A stretch of 57,831 nucleotides of DNA from an uncultured Oscillospiraceae bacterium (GTDB lineage Bacteria; Bacillota; Clostridia; Oscillospirales; Ruminococcaceae). The notes below the pieces were generated by a model. That model saw only the letters and a program-made list of their open reading frames with translations. It was not told where the DNA came from and made no database searches. Location: NCBI GenBank assembly GCA_949285935.1, contig CASEAH010000081.1, forward strand, positions 1 through 57,831, in the 5' to 3' direction. Positions 1 through 8,646 of this stretch are shown here, in pieces. The position numbers and the translations under genes were made by a program. The stretch's first letter is position 1. Every line of letters starts with the position of its first letter.

Positions 1-60
1 AGCGGGAAGCAATGTGGAACTTAAAAAGAAAATAAAAAAAGTCTTGCATTGCTTCCCGTT
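1..60. repeat. Imperfect inverted repeat overlapping the tRNA promoter
   Basis: The first 14 bases (1-14) are the reverse complement of 47-60 with one mismatch (arms AGCGGGAAGCAATG and CATTGCTTCCCGTT). The right arm overlaps the -35 box and spacer of the tRNA promoter. The 32-base loop is A-rich. It may be the end of an element left of the window, a terminator of the preceding gene, or chance. Its left side is cut by the window edge. Confidence 0.5.
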
Positions 61-72
61 CTGTGCTATAAT
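44..72 (+). promoter_or_regulatory. Sigma-A promoter of the initiator tRNA gene
   Basis: TTGCAT (44-49) and TATAAT (67-72) are separated by exactly 17 bases. The tRNA starts about 30 bases downstream, as expected for a short 5' leader. Confidence 0.8.
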
Positions 73-102
73 AATCAAGCATCCTAAGAGGAAGCTTCAT
101 AC

Positions 103-178
103 CGCGGGGTAGAGCAGATGGTAGCTCGTCGGGCTCATAACCCGGAGGCCGGAGGTTCAAGTCCTCCCCCCGCAACCA
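103..178 (+). tRNA. Initiator tRNA-fMet (anticodon CAT)
   Basis: The 76-base gene folds as a complete cloverleaf with encoded CCA (176-178). The acceptor pairs GCGGGG with CCCCGC, but position 1 is C facing A72, an unpaired end that is the hallmark of bacterial initiator tRNAs. The anticodon stem carries the three consecutive G-C pairs (GGG/CCC) next to the loop CTCATAA, the second initiator signature. It is transcribed alone from the promoter at 44-72 and ends at the hairpin at 185-220. tRNA 3' ends are frequent integration sites, which matters because an apparent island lies directly downstream, but I found no second copy of the 3' end inside the window. Confidence 0.97.
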
Positions 179-184
179 TGTTGA

Positions 185-220
185 GTTGACAGATTCAATT
201 TGGAATCTGTCAACTTTTTT
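185..220 (+). terminator. Rho-independent terminator of tRNA-fMet
   Basis: A perfect 12-bp stem (GTTGACAGATTC with GAATCTGTCAAC, 185-196 and 203-214) is followed by six T residues. Confidence 0.93.
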
Positions 221-241
221 ATATCCCCCAATAATGAAAAA

Positions 242-270
242 GCCGCAGGTTTTCCTGCGGCCTTTGCTTT
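242..270. terminator. Second hairpin terminator, possibly bidirectional
   Basis: An 8-bp stem (GCCGCAGG / CCTGCGGC) closes a TTTT loop, with AAAAA before it and a T-rich tail after it. The symmetric A and T flanks would allow termination from either side. No gene that it would end is visible on the minus strand. Confidence 0.75.
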
Positions 271-1518
271 CTAATGGAAAGATTTTAAAAATCTGTATGG
301 GATAACCTTTTGGGGCCTTTTTTAAAATTAATGTTTATGTTGGAACCCGCGATTATCGCAAGCATGGCACTCTTCCCTTTTCCCAGTGCGCCCCTTCGAG
401 ATCAACAGGGCTGAGCAGCACCCCCCTGGAGCTGTTTTTCCAACACCTCCCCCTTCTTGGTCATATCGACTTTTATTCATTTTACACTTTCGCCACACAT
501 AGGGCATTTGGGGGAGCCTTGTCCGTATGGTATTCCTCCCTTTTGAGCTTTGTGCAAATCATTGCAGAATGGCTGTTTGCCTGTTTAATATTATTAAAAT
601 GCCTGCAGATATCTTTTTTATCAATGTTTGCCGCCAGACCGGTCAATCGAAAGATTGACCGGTTTTTTTGTTCAAGAGCTGCTTGTATCAACTCCTGATG
701 GGCCTGATATGATGCAGCAAAAGCAAAAATATGGGGAGGACATGTTATAGATAACGGCATGGTTGGAATTGAAGGATATATAACATTTGTGATGATTGCT
801 GCCATAGGGGTATGTTTTTGGTGAGATGTGCGGCAATTCTTTTGCCGATTGGGCGGCTGCGGGTTAACCGATGTCTTTGGCACAGGTATGGTTATGGTTG
901 CCTGCGCAGAACTGCGGCTTAACCGTTTGAGCAGTGAATAATACAAGAGCAAAAATATTCAATAATCTGACGAGTAAATTCCAATTGCCGCTCATGCAAT
1001 TTTACGTACCTTTTATTCACCCATGCTATCATGATATGAATTTCCAACAGGGATCCATATCAAGAGCCAGCACGAGACAATAAGGTACATAATTTTATTT
1101 TAACTTGTTAAAGTCCGGAATAATTCTTATAAGCTTTGCAACATTGCTGATGGATTTGGCGGCTATTCATCGATTCTATATGTAACCAGCATAAAATGTG
1201 TGTGATTCCAAACAGTGTCAATAAAAAAGAGATGGTGTTTTCAGATTTTTTTATATTGCGATTGGAATCTATGTTAGAAGCAAAATGAATCTCTGTTAAA
1301 AGAAATATTCAAAATATATTTTGACATAGTTTTAAGATTTATAATTCAGCTTAAAATCAAAATATGCAAAATGTAAAAAAGTGCAAATTTAGGTTGAAAA
1401 TAATTTCTTGGGAAAGGGGAAATTATTTATAATCTACTAAATAAAAGTTTAAAATTTATAGGCTAATAGTACAAATCATACGGAAGAAAGAAATTTCATG
1501 CAATCTTTGAAAGAATAA
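271..1518. other. AT-rich gene-poor stretch with decayed coding remnants
   Basis: No convincing intact gene is present. On the minus strand, about 480-570, one short reading frame contains QGSPKCPMCGESVK followed by a stop, which resembles the tail of a zinc-ribbon protein. It is not preceded by a long matching frame, so it looks like a fragment. A 156-codon minus-strand frame (482-952) has no recognisable family and runs through the terminator hairpin at 639-669, so I do not call it a gene. From about 950 to 1510 the DNA is strongly AT-rich and has no coding signal. This is typical of an eroded boundary of a mobile or transferred segment. Confidence 0.55.
639..669 (+). terminator. Hairpin terminator with CCGGTCAATC stem
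   Basis: CCGGTCAATC (639-648) pairs perfectly with GATTGACCGG (653-662) across a GAAA tetraloop and is followed by seven T residues. A closely related hairpin (GCCGGTCAACC stem) lies at 14387-14416, on the far side of the catabolic cluster. No gene upstream accounts for it, so it is probably the leftover end of a lost gene. Confidence 0.8.
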
Positions 1519-1547
1519 TTGACGCAGTAATTCTTCTTCTATATTAT
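1519..1547 (+). promoter_or_regulatory. Promoter of the catabolic regulator/operon
   Basis: TTGACG (1519-1524) and TATTAT (1542-1547) are spaced by 17 bases and end 29 bases before the GTG start of the SorC-type regulator. The regulator gene is only 37 bases from the first ABC gene, so this may be the main promoter of the whole 12-kb cluster and an autoregulation site. Confidence 0.6.
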
Positions 1548-1576
1548 ATACACAAAACATAAAAGAGTTGATAATT

Positions 1577-2539
1577 GTGGATACTTTTGATTCTATAGAT
1601 CAAATTATTGCTGTTGCACGGATGTATTATGAGGGGAAATTGACCCAAAGCGAGATTTCAAAACGAATCAATCTGTCTTGTCCCACTATTTCCCGAATGC
1701 TCAAAAAGGCAAAAGAAAAGGGATTCGTTCAAACAGTAGTCATTGACCCCTTTGAAAGCAGCAATAACCTGCAGGCCCAAATTAAAAAAATTTTTGACCT
1801 GAAAGATGTCAGAGTGGTCAACACATACAGCGGAAATCCCCGTACGACAAAAGCAATTGTATGCCAGGCCGCAGCAGAATATATTGCAACTTTGATTAAA
1901 CCAAAGGATATTTTGGGTATTGCATCCAGCACGACCACGGCGGAAATCGCAAGGGCCATGCACCCCGTAAAAATGGAAAGGATCAGTGTGGTCAGCATCT
2001 CAGGATGTACCTATGAACACGTCATTGATGAGGATGTGTTTAATGCGCCCCGGGTGATCGGGAAAAAACTGGGGGCGGATATCCGCTTTTTGTATACGCC
2101 CATCATTGTTTCATCCCGGGAAGTAAAAAATGTCTATCTCAGCGACAGCAATACACGTCTTGCACTGAAAATGATCGAAGAAGCCAATATCGTGGTTAAT
2201 AGTGTAGGCTACTTCGGGCGGCATTCCCAATTATACCGCTATGGCTATCTGGACGAAGAAACCATGAGCCTTTTGGAAGAGAACAAAACCATTGGCAATA
2301 TTTGTTCGCATTATTATGACATAAACGGAAATTTGACCAACCGGGACTTGGCGGATCGTACGATTGGCATTACGCTCAATCAACTCAGATCCAAAGAATA
2401 TTCTGTAGGGGTCGTTTGCGGGCAGGAAAAAATTAAAGCGCTTTTAGGGGCATTGCGTGGAGGATATATCAATGTGCTGATTATCGATGATGCCACGGCA
2501 AAATCCCTTTTGATAGAAAACAGCGCACTGGACGAATAG
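1577..2539 (+). CDS. SorC/DeoR-type sugar-binding transcriptional regulator
   Basis: The 320-residue protein has an N-terminal helix-turn-helix (about residues 15-50, with LTQSEISKRINLSCPTISRM) and a long C-terminal domain of the sugar-binding SorC type, which normally senses a phosphorylated sugar. I prefer the GTG at 1577: the AAAAGAG sequence at 1561-1567 is then 9 bases upstream, whereas the TTG at 1568 would abut it. It is the first gene of a long co-directional run and is the obvious regulator of the downstream transport and amidohydrolase genes. It is known that B. subtilis DeoR, which controls deoC, belongs to this family, and deoC closes this operon. The effector is therefore plausibly a sugar phosphate made by the pathway, but this is inference. 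Confidence 0.88.
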   Translation: MDTFDSIDQIIAVARMYYEGKLTQSEISKRINLSCPTISRMLKKAKEKGFVQTVVIDPFESSNNLQAQIKKIFDLKDVRVVNTYSGNPRTTKAIVCQAAAEYIATLIKPKDILGIASSTTTAEIARAMHPVKMERISVVSISGCTYEHVIDEDVFNAPRVIGKKLGADIRFLYTPIIVSSREVKNVYLSDSNTRLALKMIEEANIVVNSVGYFGRHSQLYRYGYLDEETMSLLEENKTIGNICSHYYDINGNLTNRDLADRTIGITLNQLRSKEYSVGVVCGQEKIKALLGALRGGYINVLIIDDATAKSLLIENSALDE

Positions 2540-2576
2540 TTTAAGATACAGGATACCGACATGACGAGGAGGTTCG

Positions 2577-3554
2577 ATGAATGTGGAAAAAATAAGAGAT
2601 ACCGCACTGAAAGTCGAAAATTTGAAAGTTTATTTCAAAGGAAAGACAGAGACGATATATGCGGTCAATGGGATCTCCTTTCATGTGGACAAGGGCGAGA
2701 CGCTGGGAATCGTGGGGGAATCCGGATGCGGAAAAAGTGTTTCCACCATGTCGGTGCTGGGGCTGGTTCCCGGGCGAGGCCAGGTATATGAAGGAACAGC
2801 TGATTTTAAAGGAAGAGATTTGTTAAAGCTGTCCCGCAAAGAAATGGATGCTGTAAGGGGCAATGAGATAGGGGTAGTTTTTCAGGATCCTATTGTTTCT
2901 TTTAATCCCGTATATACCATTGGCAACCAGCTGATGGAACCATTGCTGACCCATCACAAAATGGACAAAGCCGCAGCGTATAAAAAAGCCTGCGAAATGT
3001 TGGAACTGGTGGGGATCACCAATCCGGAACAGCGGATGAAGGCATATCCGCATCAGTTTTCCGGAGGAATGCGGCAGCGTGCCATGATTGCCATGGCCTT
3101 GATCTGCAATCCCGATCTGCTTTTGGCGGATGAGCCCACAACGGCGCTGGATGTGACCATCGAGGCCCAAATTGTAGAATTGGTCAAGGATCTTCAAAAG
3201 CAAATGAACATGGCCATCATCTGGATCTCCCACGATTTGGGGCTGATGGCGGGGATGGCGGACCGGATAGCGGTAATGTACGGAGGCCTGATTGTAGAAA
3301 CAGCGCCGGTAGAAATGCTGTATGAAAATCCGCTGCATCCTTATACAATTGGGCTGCTTAACAGCCTGCCCAAGATTAACGAAGGGTACCGCAGGCTGGA
3401 ATCCATTGAGGGAATGCCTCCGATTTTGAAGCAATTTCCTACCAGCTGTCCCTTTGCCAACCGGTGCAAACGAAAAACAAACAAGTGCCAGGAGGCAAAC
3501 CCGCCGCTTAGAGATGCAGGCGGAGGACATATGGTAGCTTGTTGGGAACTTTGA
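2577..3554 (+). CDS. dppD: Oligopeptide/dipeptide-type ABC transporter ATPase (DppD/OppD-like)
   Basis: The 325-residue cytoplasmic ATPase shows Walker A GESGCGKS (47-54), signature FSGGMRQR (161-168), Walker B LLLADEP (181-187) and an ISHD switch histidine. A C-terminal oligopeptide-type extension carries [11 protein letters not shown] and a cysteine-containing tail ([12 protein letters not shown]) typical of the Dpp/Opp class. A GAGGAGG ribosome site lies 4 bases before the ATG. It pairs with the next gene as the two ATPases of one importer. No permease or substrate-binding protein is adjacent, which is unusual, because these five genes normally travel together. The substrate could be a peptide, a glycated peptide, or another small amide. 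Confidence 0.93.
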   Translation: MNVEKIRDTALKVENLKVYFKGKTETIYAVNGISFHVDKGETLGIVGESGCGKSVSTMSVLGLVPGRGQVYEGTADFKGRDLLKLSRKEMDAVRGNEIGVVFQDPIVSFNPVYTIGNQLMEPLLTHHKMDKAAAYKKACEMLELVGITNPEQRMKAYPHQFSGGMRQRAMIAMALICNPDLLLADEPTTALDVTIEAQIVELVKDLQKQMNMAIIWISHDLGLMAGMADRIAVMYGGLIVETAPVEMLYENPLHPYTIGLLNSLPKINEGYRRLESIEGMPPILKQFPTSCPFANRCKRKTNKCQEANPPLRDAGGGHMVACWEL

Positions 3555-3575
3555 AGCAGGCAGGAGGATACGATC

Positions 3576-4628
3576 ATGACCGAAGCTGAGAAGACGATGG
3601 GCTCTCCGGTGTCCGTACAGGATGGCAAAGAAAATCCCCAGCGTCCGATTTTGGAAGTACGGAATCTGGTAAAGTATTTTCCCATATATAAAGGGGCGCT
3701 GAGAAAACGCCTGGTGGGTCAGGTACATGCTGTGGATGGAGTAAGCTTTTCCATCAGCCCGGGAGAAACCCTGGGTCTGGTAGGAGAATCCGGATGCGGA
3801 AAATCCACAACTGCCCGAACCATTGTGCGGCTCCAGGAACCTACTTCAGGAGAAATTTTATTCCAGGGGACCAATTTGGCAGACCTGAAAAATTCTGAAA
3901 TGCGCAAAATGCGGCAAAACATTCAAATGATTTTTCAGGACCCCTATGCCTCTTTGAATCCCCGTATGCGTGTGGAAGAGGTACTGAAAGAGCCTCTCCG
4001 GGAACATGGAATCACCAAGGACCCCCGAGAACTGGACCGGAGAGCCCGGGAGATGCTTCATTTGGTAGGGCTTGCTCCTGAATTTATAAACCGCTTTCCA
4101 CATGAATTTTCCGGCGGCCAGCGGCAGAGAATCGGCATTGCCCGGGCGCTGATGCTGGAGCCCTCCCTGATCATCTGCGACGAACCTATTTCTGCGCTGG
4201 ATGTTTCGGTACAGGCCCAGATTGTCAATCTGCTGGAAGACCTTCAAAAAAAGCTGGGATTATCCTATCTGTTTGTCGCTCACGATCTTTCCATGATCCG
4301 GCATATCAGCCACCGGGTAGCCATTATGTACCTGGGCGCACTGGTGGAGATCGGTAAGTGCGACGATATTTATCAGAATCCTTTGCATCCATACACACAG
4401 GCGTTTTTGTCCTCGGTACCCATTCCGGATCCCAAGATCCAAAAAAACCGCGGCAAGGTTTCTCTGGAAGGGGAGATCCCCTCTGCTATTGCACCTCCCT
4501 CCGGATGCCGGTTCCGTACCAGATGCCCCCACGCCTGCGAGCTTTGCGCGAAAGAACGGCCGCAAATGCAGGAAAAAGAACCTGGACATTGGGTTGCATG
4601 CCATCGGGCGGGAGAAATCACCCGATAA
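3576..4628 (+). CDS. dppF: Oligopeptide/dipeptide-type ABC transporter ATPase (DppF/OppF-like)
   Basis: This 350-residue partner ATPase carries Walker A GESGCGKS (70-77), signature FSGGQRQRIGIARAL, Walker B LIICDEP and the C-terminal LHPYTQAFLSSVP with the cysteine tail (SGCRFRTRCPHAC). It starts 21 bases after the preceding gene, behind an AGGAGG site, so the two are co-translated as a heterodimer. The first 25 residues are a polar extension without a match to the fold. The transmembrane subunits must be encoded elsewhere or have been lost. Confidence 0.93.
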   Translation: MTEAEKTMGSPVSVQDGKENPQRPILEVRNLVKYFPIYKGALRKRLVGQVHAVDGVSFSISPGETLGLVGESGCGKSTTARTIVRLQEPTSGEILFQGTNLADLKNSEMRKMRQNIQMIFQDPYASLNPRMRVEEVLKEPLREHGITKDPRELDRRAREMLHLVGLAPEFINRFPHEFSGGQRQRIGIARALMLEPSLIICDEPISALDVSVQAQIVNLLEDLQKKLGLSYLFVAHDLSMIRHISHRVAIMYLGALVEIGKCDDIYQNPLHPYTQAFLSSVPIPDPKIQKNRGKVSLEGEIPSAIAPPSGCRFRTRCPHACELCAKERPQMQEKEPGHWVACHRAGEITR

Positions 4629-4706
4629 AACGCTGGATTCCGGCAGCAAAAATTTTGAGGAACATGTGTCGGCTGCTGCAAATAAATGTTGTGACAAAAG
4701 GATGGT

Positions 4707-5906
4707 ATGAAGATGTACAAAATGTTGGGAAGCCCCTTTGTGGATGAAAATTCTCCGATCAGTGCGGAAAATCGGGCGGTTATCCGGGAAATTTGCGAGA
4801 GGGAAGCAGCGAAGCCCTGGAGCATCCCCGCTGGAGACGACCCTCTGGATGAGCGCCGCATGAAGCGTGTAAGGTTTACTTATGATGAGCTCCAGACTCA
4901 GCCGGACAAGGTGGCGGAAACGCTTCGGGAAGAGCGTGAAGCCATTGCGGAAGCGGCAAAACACCTTTGCAAGCGTCCCATCAAGCGGGTATATCTTACA
5001 GGCTGCGGCGACTCCATGGCGGCCATGCAGGGCGTAAGAAGCTTTTTGGAAGAAGTTCTGGAAATTCCCTGCGAAGAGATGCAGGCATTGGATTTTGCTT
5101 ATTATGACAACAAGAATGTGGATGAAAATACGCTGGTAATCATGCTTTCCTCCAGCGGCGAGACCATGCGTACCCTGGAGTGCATGTATGTGGCCCAGGC
5201 CAAAGGCGCGCAAACCCTCACCCTGTCCAATACGCCCGGCTCCACCATGATGCGGGAGTCCACCCGTGGGCTTATCATCCATGCGGAGCGCAAGGGATGG
5301 CCCACCCAGTCTTCCACCGCAGCGATGGCGATGATGGTTCAGCTGGGAATCGATATGGCCCGGGAACGCGGCTATGACGGCAAGAAGCTGGATGCGTTCC
5401 AGGCCGAACTGGATGGAATGCCTGATTTGATGCGCAAGGTTACCAAGGATTGCGAAGCTGAGGTCAAGCGCTGGGCGGCACATCTGGCGGATAAGAGCAT
5501 TTATCTTTTTGCAGGCGGCGGACCCAACTACAGTTGTGCCTTCTTCGGAGCAGCCAAAATTAAGGAAGCAACCCCCAATTATGCCATTTTGGTTCCTCTG
5601 GAAGAGTTCCACCACTATAACAGCCTGAAAGCAGGGGACCCCATTATTGTCATTGCGCCCAAGGGGAACAGCGTACCCAGAGCTTATGAGACCCTGGTGT
5701 CTGCCAGAAATTTTGAAGGCGAAGGATATGTTGTTACCACAGAAGGGCAGGATGTACTGGCATCTGAAGCTTCCGGAGCCATTATGCTGCCGGAGATCAC
5801 CGAATTTTTCAGCGGCCTGGTTTATTCCATTCCCGTGCAGATGTTTGGCTATTATGTAGCCATGGAAAAATACAACCGTGCCAAGGCGGAGGCGGAAGGG
5901 AAATAA
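4707..5906 (+). CDS. Double SIS-domain sugar isomerase/deglycase
   Basis: The 399-residue cytoplasmic protein has two SIS (sugar isomerase) domains, about residues 85-220 and 245-385. It shows the phosphosugar-binding loops TGCGDSMAAMQGV and MLSSSGETMRT in the first domain and FAGGGPNYSCAFFGAAKIKE plus a PLEEFHHYN segment in the second. This is the layout of the isomerase half of GlmS and of fructosamine-6-phosphate deglycases (FrlB type); the glutaminase domain is absent. It probably acts on an amino-sugar or Amadori-type sugar phosphate, isomerising it or releasing an amine. An AAAGGA site precedes the ATG at 4707; a second in-frame ATG lies two codons on. Its position between the importer ATPases and the amidohydrolases suggests an early catabolic step. 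Confidence 0.85.
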   Translation: MKMYKMLGSPFVDENSPISAENRAVIREICEREAAKPWSIPAGDDPLDERRMKRVRFTYDELQTQPDKVAETLREEREAIAEAAKHLCKRPIKRVYLTGCGDSMAAMQGVRSFLEEVLEIPCEEMQALDFAYYDNKNVDENTLVIMLSSSGETMRTLECMYVAQAKGAQTLTLSNTPGSTMMRESTRGLIIHAERKGWPTQSSTAAMAMMVQLGIDMARERGYDGKKLDAFQAELDGMPDLMRKVTKDCEAEVKRWAAHLADKSIYLFAGGGPNYSCAFFGAAKIKEATPNYAILVPLEEFHHYNSLKAGDPIIVIAPKGNSVPRAYETLVSARNFEGEGYVVTTEGQDVLASEASGAIMLPEITEFFSGLVYSIPVQMFGYYVAMEKYNRAKAEAEGK

Positions 5907-5959
5907 AAACGTCACTCTAAAGAACACCCACCGTCAGCGGCAGGAAGGGAGATTCGACG

Positions 5960-6491
5960 ATGAAAACCAAATTGAAGGCACGCTTTGTCATCGGATTTGA
6001 TCCCGCCCTTAATGACCATGTTTATTGGAAGAACGGGCAGGTCATTTTTGAAGATGACAGGGTACTCTCCGTGGGGCCCCAGGACGATACCCCGGCCGAT
6101 GTGGTAAAAGATTTTGGGAACAGCCTGATTGCTCCGGGATTTGTCGATCTGAACGCTTTGGCGGATATTGACACGTCGGTCATTGATTTTGACCAGAAAG
6201 GCGGGGCGGACTACAGCCTTGGAAAGCAGTGGAGCCGCCGCTATGTGGAAGAGGGAACGCGGGACGTTTTCTTTCCGGAGGAGAATGCCAAGAAGAGCTA
6301 CTATGCATTTGATCCGAGATGATGAATCTCCCTGCTTTCTTCCTTACGATATCATGCCGTCGCCAGAGGATCTGGTGCCTGAAAGCGGTGTGCTGTGGCA
6401 TGCCTCCAAGGCTTCCAGGGAGAAAGGGGTACGGGCGGCAGAAAGTATGGTGGAAGCTTTATCCGATATTATCATAAAAGAATTTGCGTAA
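5960..6491 (+). pseudogene. Fused remnants: amidohydrolase N-terminus plus creatininase-like C-terminus
   Basis: From the ATG at 5960, 120 codons match the start of a TRZ/ATZ-type amidohydrolase: a beta-sandwich N-terminus and SLIAPGFVDLNALADID, where the catalytic His pair would sit but reads NAL. The frame ends with a TGA at 6320-6322, just after KKSYYAFDPR. A second frame takes over (MHLIRDDES...) and runs to the stop at 6489-6491. Its end (SGVLWHASKASREKGVRAAE, then SMVEAL) resembles the C-terminus of creatininase-family amidases. Several hundred codons expected between the two parts are missing. The simplest reading is an internal deletion that joined two neighbouring catabolic genes. 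It could still make a 120-residue peptide but no working hydrolase. Confidence 0.75.
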
Positions 6492-6508
6492 GATTGCGGG
6501 GACAAAAA

Positions 6509-7876
6509 ATGAAGCTGGATTTGATTATCCGCGGCGGAAAGGTCGTCACGGAGCAGGGCGTTTACAATGCCGACATTGCCGTTAAGGACGGAAAAATTGC
6601 CGGACTGGCTGATTGGGGGCTGCTGGATCGGGCGGAAGAGGAGATAGATGCCACAGGTAAGCTGATACTGCCCGGAGGCGTGGATCCTCATGTGCATCTG
6701 AATGAACCGGGCCGGGGAGACTGGGAAGGCTGGGAGCATGGAACCCGGGCCGCCGCCGCCGCCGGCGTCACAACGATTTTGGAAATGCCCCTCAACTGCA
6801 CGCCGCCCATTATCAATACCACCAATTGGGAAGCCAAGCAGGAAGTGGCCCGTAAGCTGGCCTGTGTGGACTATGCCCTTTGGGGCGGGCTGGTGGATGA
6901 CAACCTCAAGGAACTGGACGGGCTTTCCCAAAAGGGTGTCATCGGCTTTAAGGCTTTCATGAGTGACAGCGGCGTGGATTTTACCACGGCGCATGACGGC
7001 ATCCTGTACCAGGGGCTGCGGTATGTGGCCGCTCACGGAGGGATCCTGGGTGTGCATGCGGAAAACGACATGATGGCCCGGCAGCTGACCAGGGAACTGA
7101 AAGAAGCGGGACGTGTGGACCGGATGGCCTGGGTGGAATCCCACCCTCCCGTACAGGAACTGGAGGGGGTCAACAGGCTGCTGTATCTGGTACGCCATAC
7201 CGGAGGAAAGGCACATGTGGTCCATGTGGGACTGGCCGAAGCCATTGATTTGGTATATCAGGCAAAAGCGGAGGGCCTGGCGGTAACCTGTGAAACCTGC
7301 GGGCACTACCTGTGGTTTGACCAGGAAGATTTTGTGCGCATTGGTCCTGCCGCTAAATGCGATCCGCCTATCCGTACCGCGGAAAACCGGGAAGCCATTT
7401 GGAAACGGGTGCTTTCAGGCAAGGTGGACTGCATCGCTTCTGACCATTCTCCTTCTGCGGCGGCGCTCAAAGCAAAGGGGCAGGACAATATCTGGGAAGC
7501 CTGGGGCGGCATTTCGGGTATTCAGGCATTGCTGCCCATCCTGCTGACGGAGGGCGTGCACCGCAGGAATATGCCTCTTACCCTTCTGGCCCGCCTTTGG
7601 GCCGGCGGCGCCGCAAGGATTTTTGGATTGTACGGGAAAAAAGGCGTCATCGCTCCGGGGGCGGATGCGGATCTGGTCATTGCAGACCCCGAAAAGGAAT
7701 GGACCATGACGGAGGAAGATCTGAAGAGCAGGAATAAAGTGAGCCCCTATATTGGCAGTACTTTCAAGGGCGCGGTAGAACGCACCTTCGTCCGGGGCCG
7801 CATGGTCTGCGGACCGGATCAGGAACCGGATGCCCGGGGATGGGGCCGGCTGCTCCGTCGGGAGGATACAAAATGA
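6509..7876 (+). CDS. Allantoinase/dihydropyrimidinase-like cyclic amidohydrolase (paralogue 1)
   Basis: The 455-residue metal-dependent hydrolase opens a cyclic amide or ureide ring. It has the full binuclear metal set: DPHVH (His61, His63), the carboxylatable lysine in GFKAFMSDSG (Lys148), histidines in LGVHAEND and VVHVGL, and the aspartate in IASDHSP. GFKAFM followed by SG is the allantoinase-type version of the lysine loop. I use the ATG at 6509 because the family N-terminus MKLDLIIRGGKVV begins there; longer upstream starts overlap the remnant at 5960-6491. It shares ATGA with the following aldolase gene, so the two are translationally coupled. True substrate (allantoin, hydantoin, dihydropyrimidine or a glycated ring) is not readable from sequence. 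Confidence 0.9.
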   Translation: MKLDLIIRGGKVVTEQGVYNADIAVKDGKIAGLADWGLLDRAEEEIDATGKLILPGGVDPHVHLNEPGRGDWEGWEHGTRAAAAAGVTTILEMPLNCTPPIINTTNWEAKQEVARKLACVDYALWGGLVDDNLKELDGLSQKGVIGFKAFMSDSGVDFTTAHDGILYQGLRYVAAHGGILGVHAENDMMARQLTRELKEAGRVDRMAWVESHPPVQELEGVNRLLYLVRHTGGKAHVVHVGLAEAIDLVYQAKAEGLAVTCETCGHYLWFDQEDFVRIGPAAKCDPPIRTAENREAIWKRVLSGKVDCIASDHSPSAAALKAKGQDNIWEAWGGISGIQALLPILLTEGVHRRNMPLTLLARLWAGGAARIFGLYGKKGVIAPGADADLVIADPEKEWTMTEEDLKSRNKVSPYIGSTFKGAVERTFVRGRMVCGPDQEPDARGWGRLLRREDTK

Positions 7877-8613
7877 ATACCGGTAAACGCCTGCGGATGT
7901 CTGCCTGGATGAAGGAAGGCAGAAGCTTTATTCTGGCGGTGGATCAAATGATCCCCCGGGGGCTTTCGGCCCCGCTGATGGGAAAAATGACCCCCTGGAC
8001 CAAAGGCCCATGGGACGGGCTGGTGGTCCATCCGGGAATCGTAAAGGCATTTGAAGAAGATTTTTGCGGAGGGGTCCCTTTCCTTCTCAAGCTTACCAGC
8101 AATTCCCGAAGCTGCCGGGATACCACCCGCCGAGGGATGATTGCATCTGTGGAGCAGAGTGTGTATTTGGGAGCGTCGGGAGTGGCGCTGAATCTGTTTA
8201 TCGGATCCCAGTATGAAGTCGAGCATTTAAGGCAGCTGGCAGAAACAGCAGAATGCTGTGACCGATGGGGAATGCCATTGATGGTTTTTGCCAATCCGGC
8301 GGACAGCGCCAGGCAATTTGATGCGGAAGAGGTCGCCTATGCCTGCCGGATCGCTGCCGAGCTGGGGGCTGATGTAGTGAAAACCGATTATACCGGAGAT
8401 GCGGAAAGCTTTTGTCGGGTCACTCAGGCGTGTCCGGTACCGGTCCTGGTAGAAGAAAGTCCCCTGCCTGAGACAGAGGCAGGTACGCTGGCAACGCTGC
8501 GGGGAGCCTTGGAGGCCGGAGCGGCCGGAGCGCTGCTGGGCCAGAGAGTATGGGGGCAAAAAGATTCCAATGCTATCGGCGGGGAGATTTCACGCATCAT
8601 CCATCCCCGTTGA
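7873..8613 (+). CDS. Class I aldolase of the DhnA/LsrF family
   Basis: The 246-residue TIM-barrel protein has the DhnA-type landmarks: ILAVDQMIPRG near the start, and the Schiff-base lysine in GADVVKTDYTGDAESF. The glycine-rich phosphate-binding end (GAAGALLGQRVWG) completes the barrel. Family members cleave or transfer on phosphorylated ketoses (archaeal-type fructose-bisphosphate aldolase, LsrF, ADH synthase). The ATG overlaps the stop of the preceding amidohydrolase by four bases, with GGGAGG inside that gene's last codons as ribosome site. It probably cleaves the sugar-phosphate part of the pathway's intermediate. Whether it is an aldolase or a thiolase-like LsrF enzyme is open. Confidence 0.85.
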   Translation: MNTGKRLRMSAWMKEGRSFILAVDQMIPRGLSAPLMGKMTPWTKGPWDGLVVHPGIVKAFEEDFCGGVPFLLKLTSNSRSCRDTTRRGMIASVEQSVYLGASGVALNLFIGSQYEVEHLRQLAETAECCDRWGMPLMVFANPADSARQFDAEEVAYACRIAAELGADVVKTDYTGDAESFCRVTQACPVPVLVEESPLPETEAGTLATLRGALEAGAAGALLGQRVWGQKDSNAIGGEISRIIHPR

Positions 8614-8646
8614 TGCAGCGTAAAAGGCAGGGCGGAGGATGAGAAA

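Noticed and set aside
482-952. A 156-codon minus-strand frame in the left AT-rich stretch
   Set aside because: It crosses a perfect terminator hairpin (639-669), has no recognisable domain, and a more meaningful fragment is in another frame. It is more likely decayed DNA.
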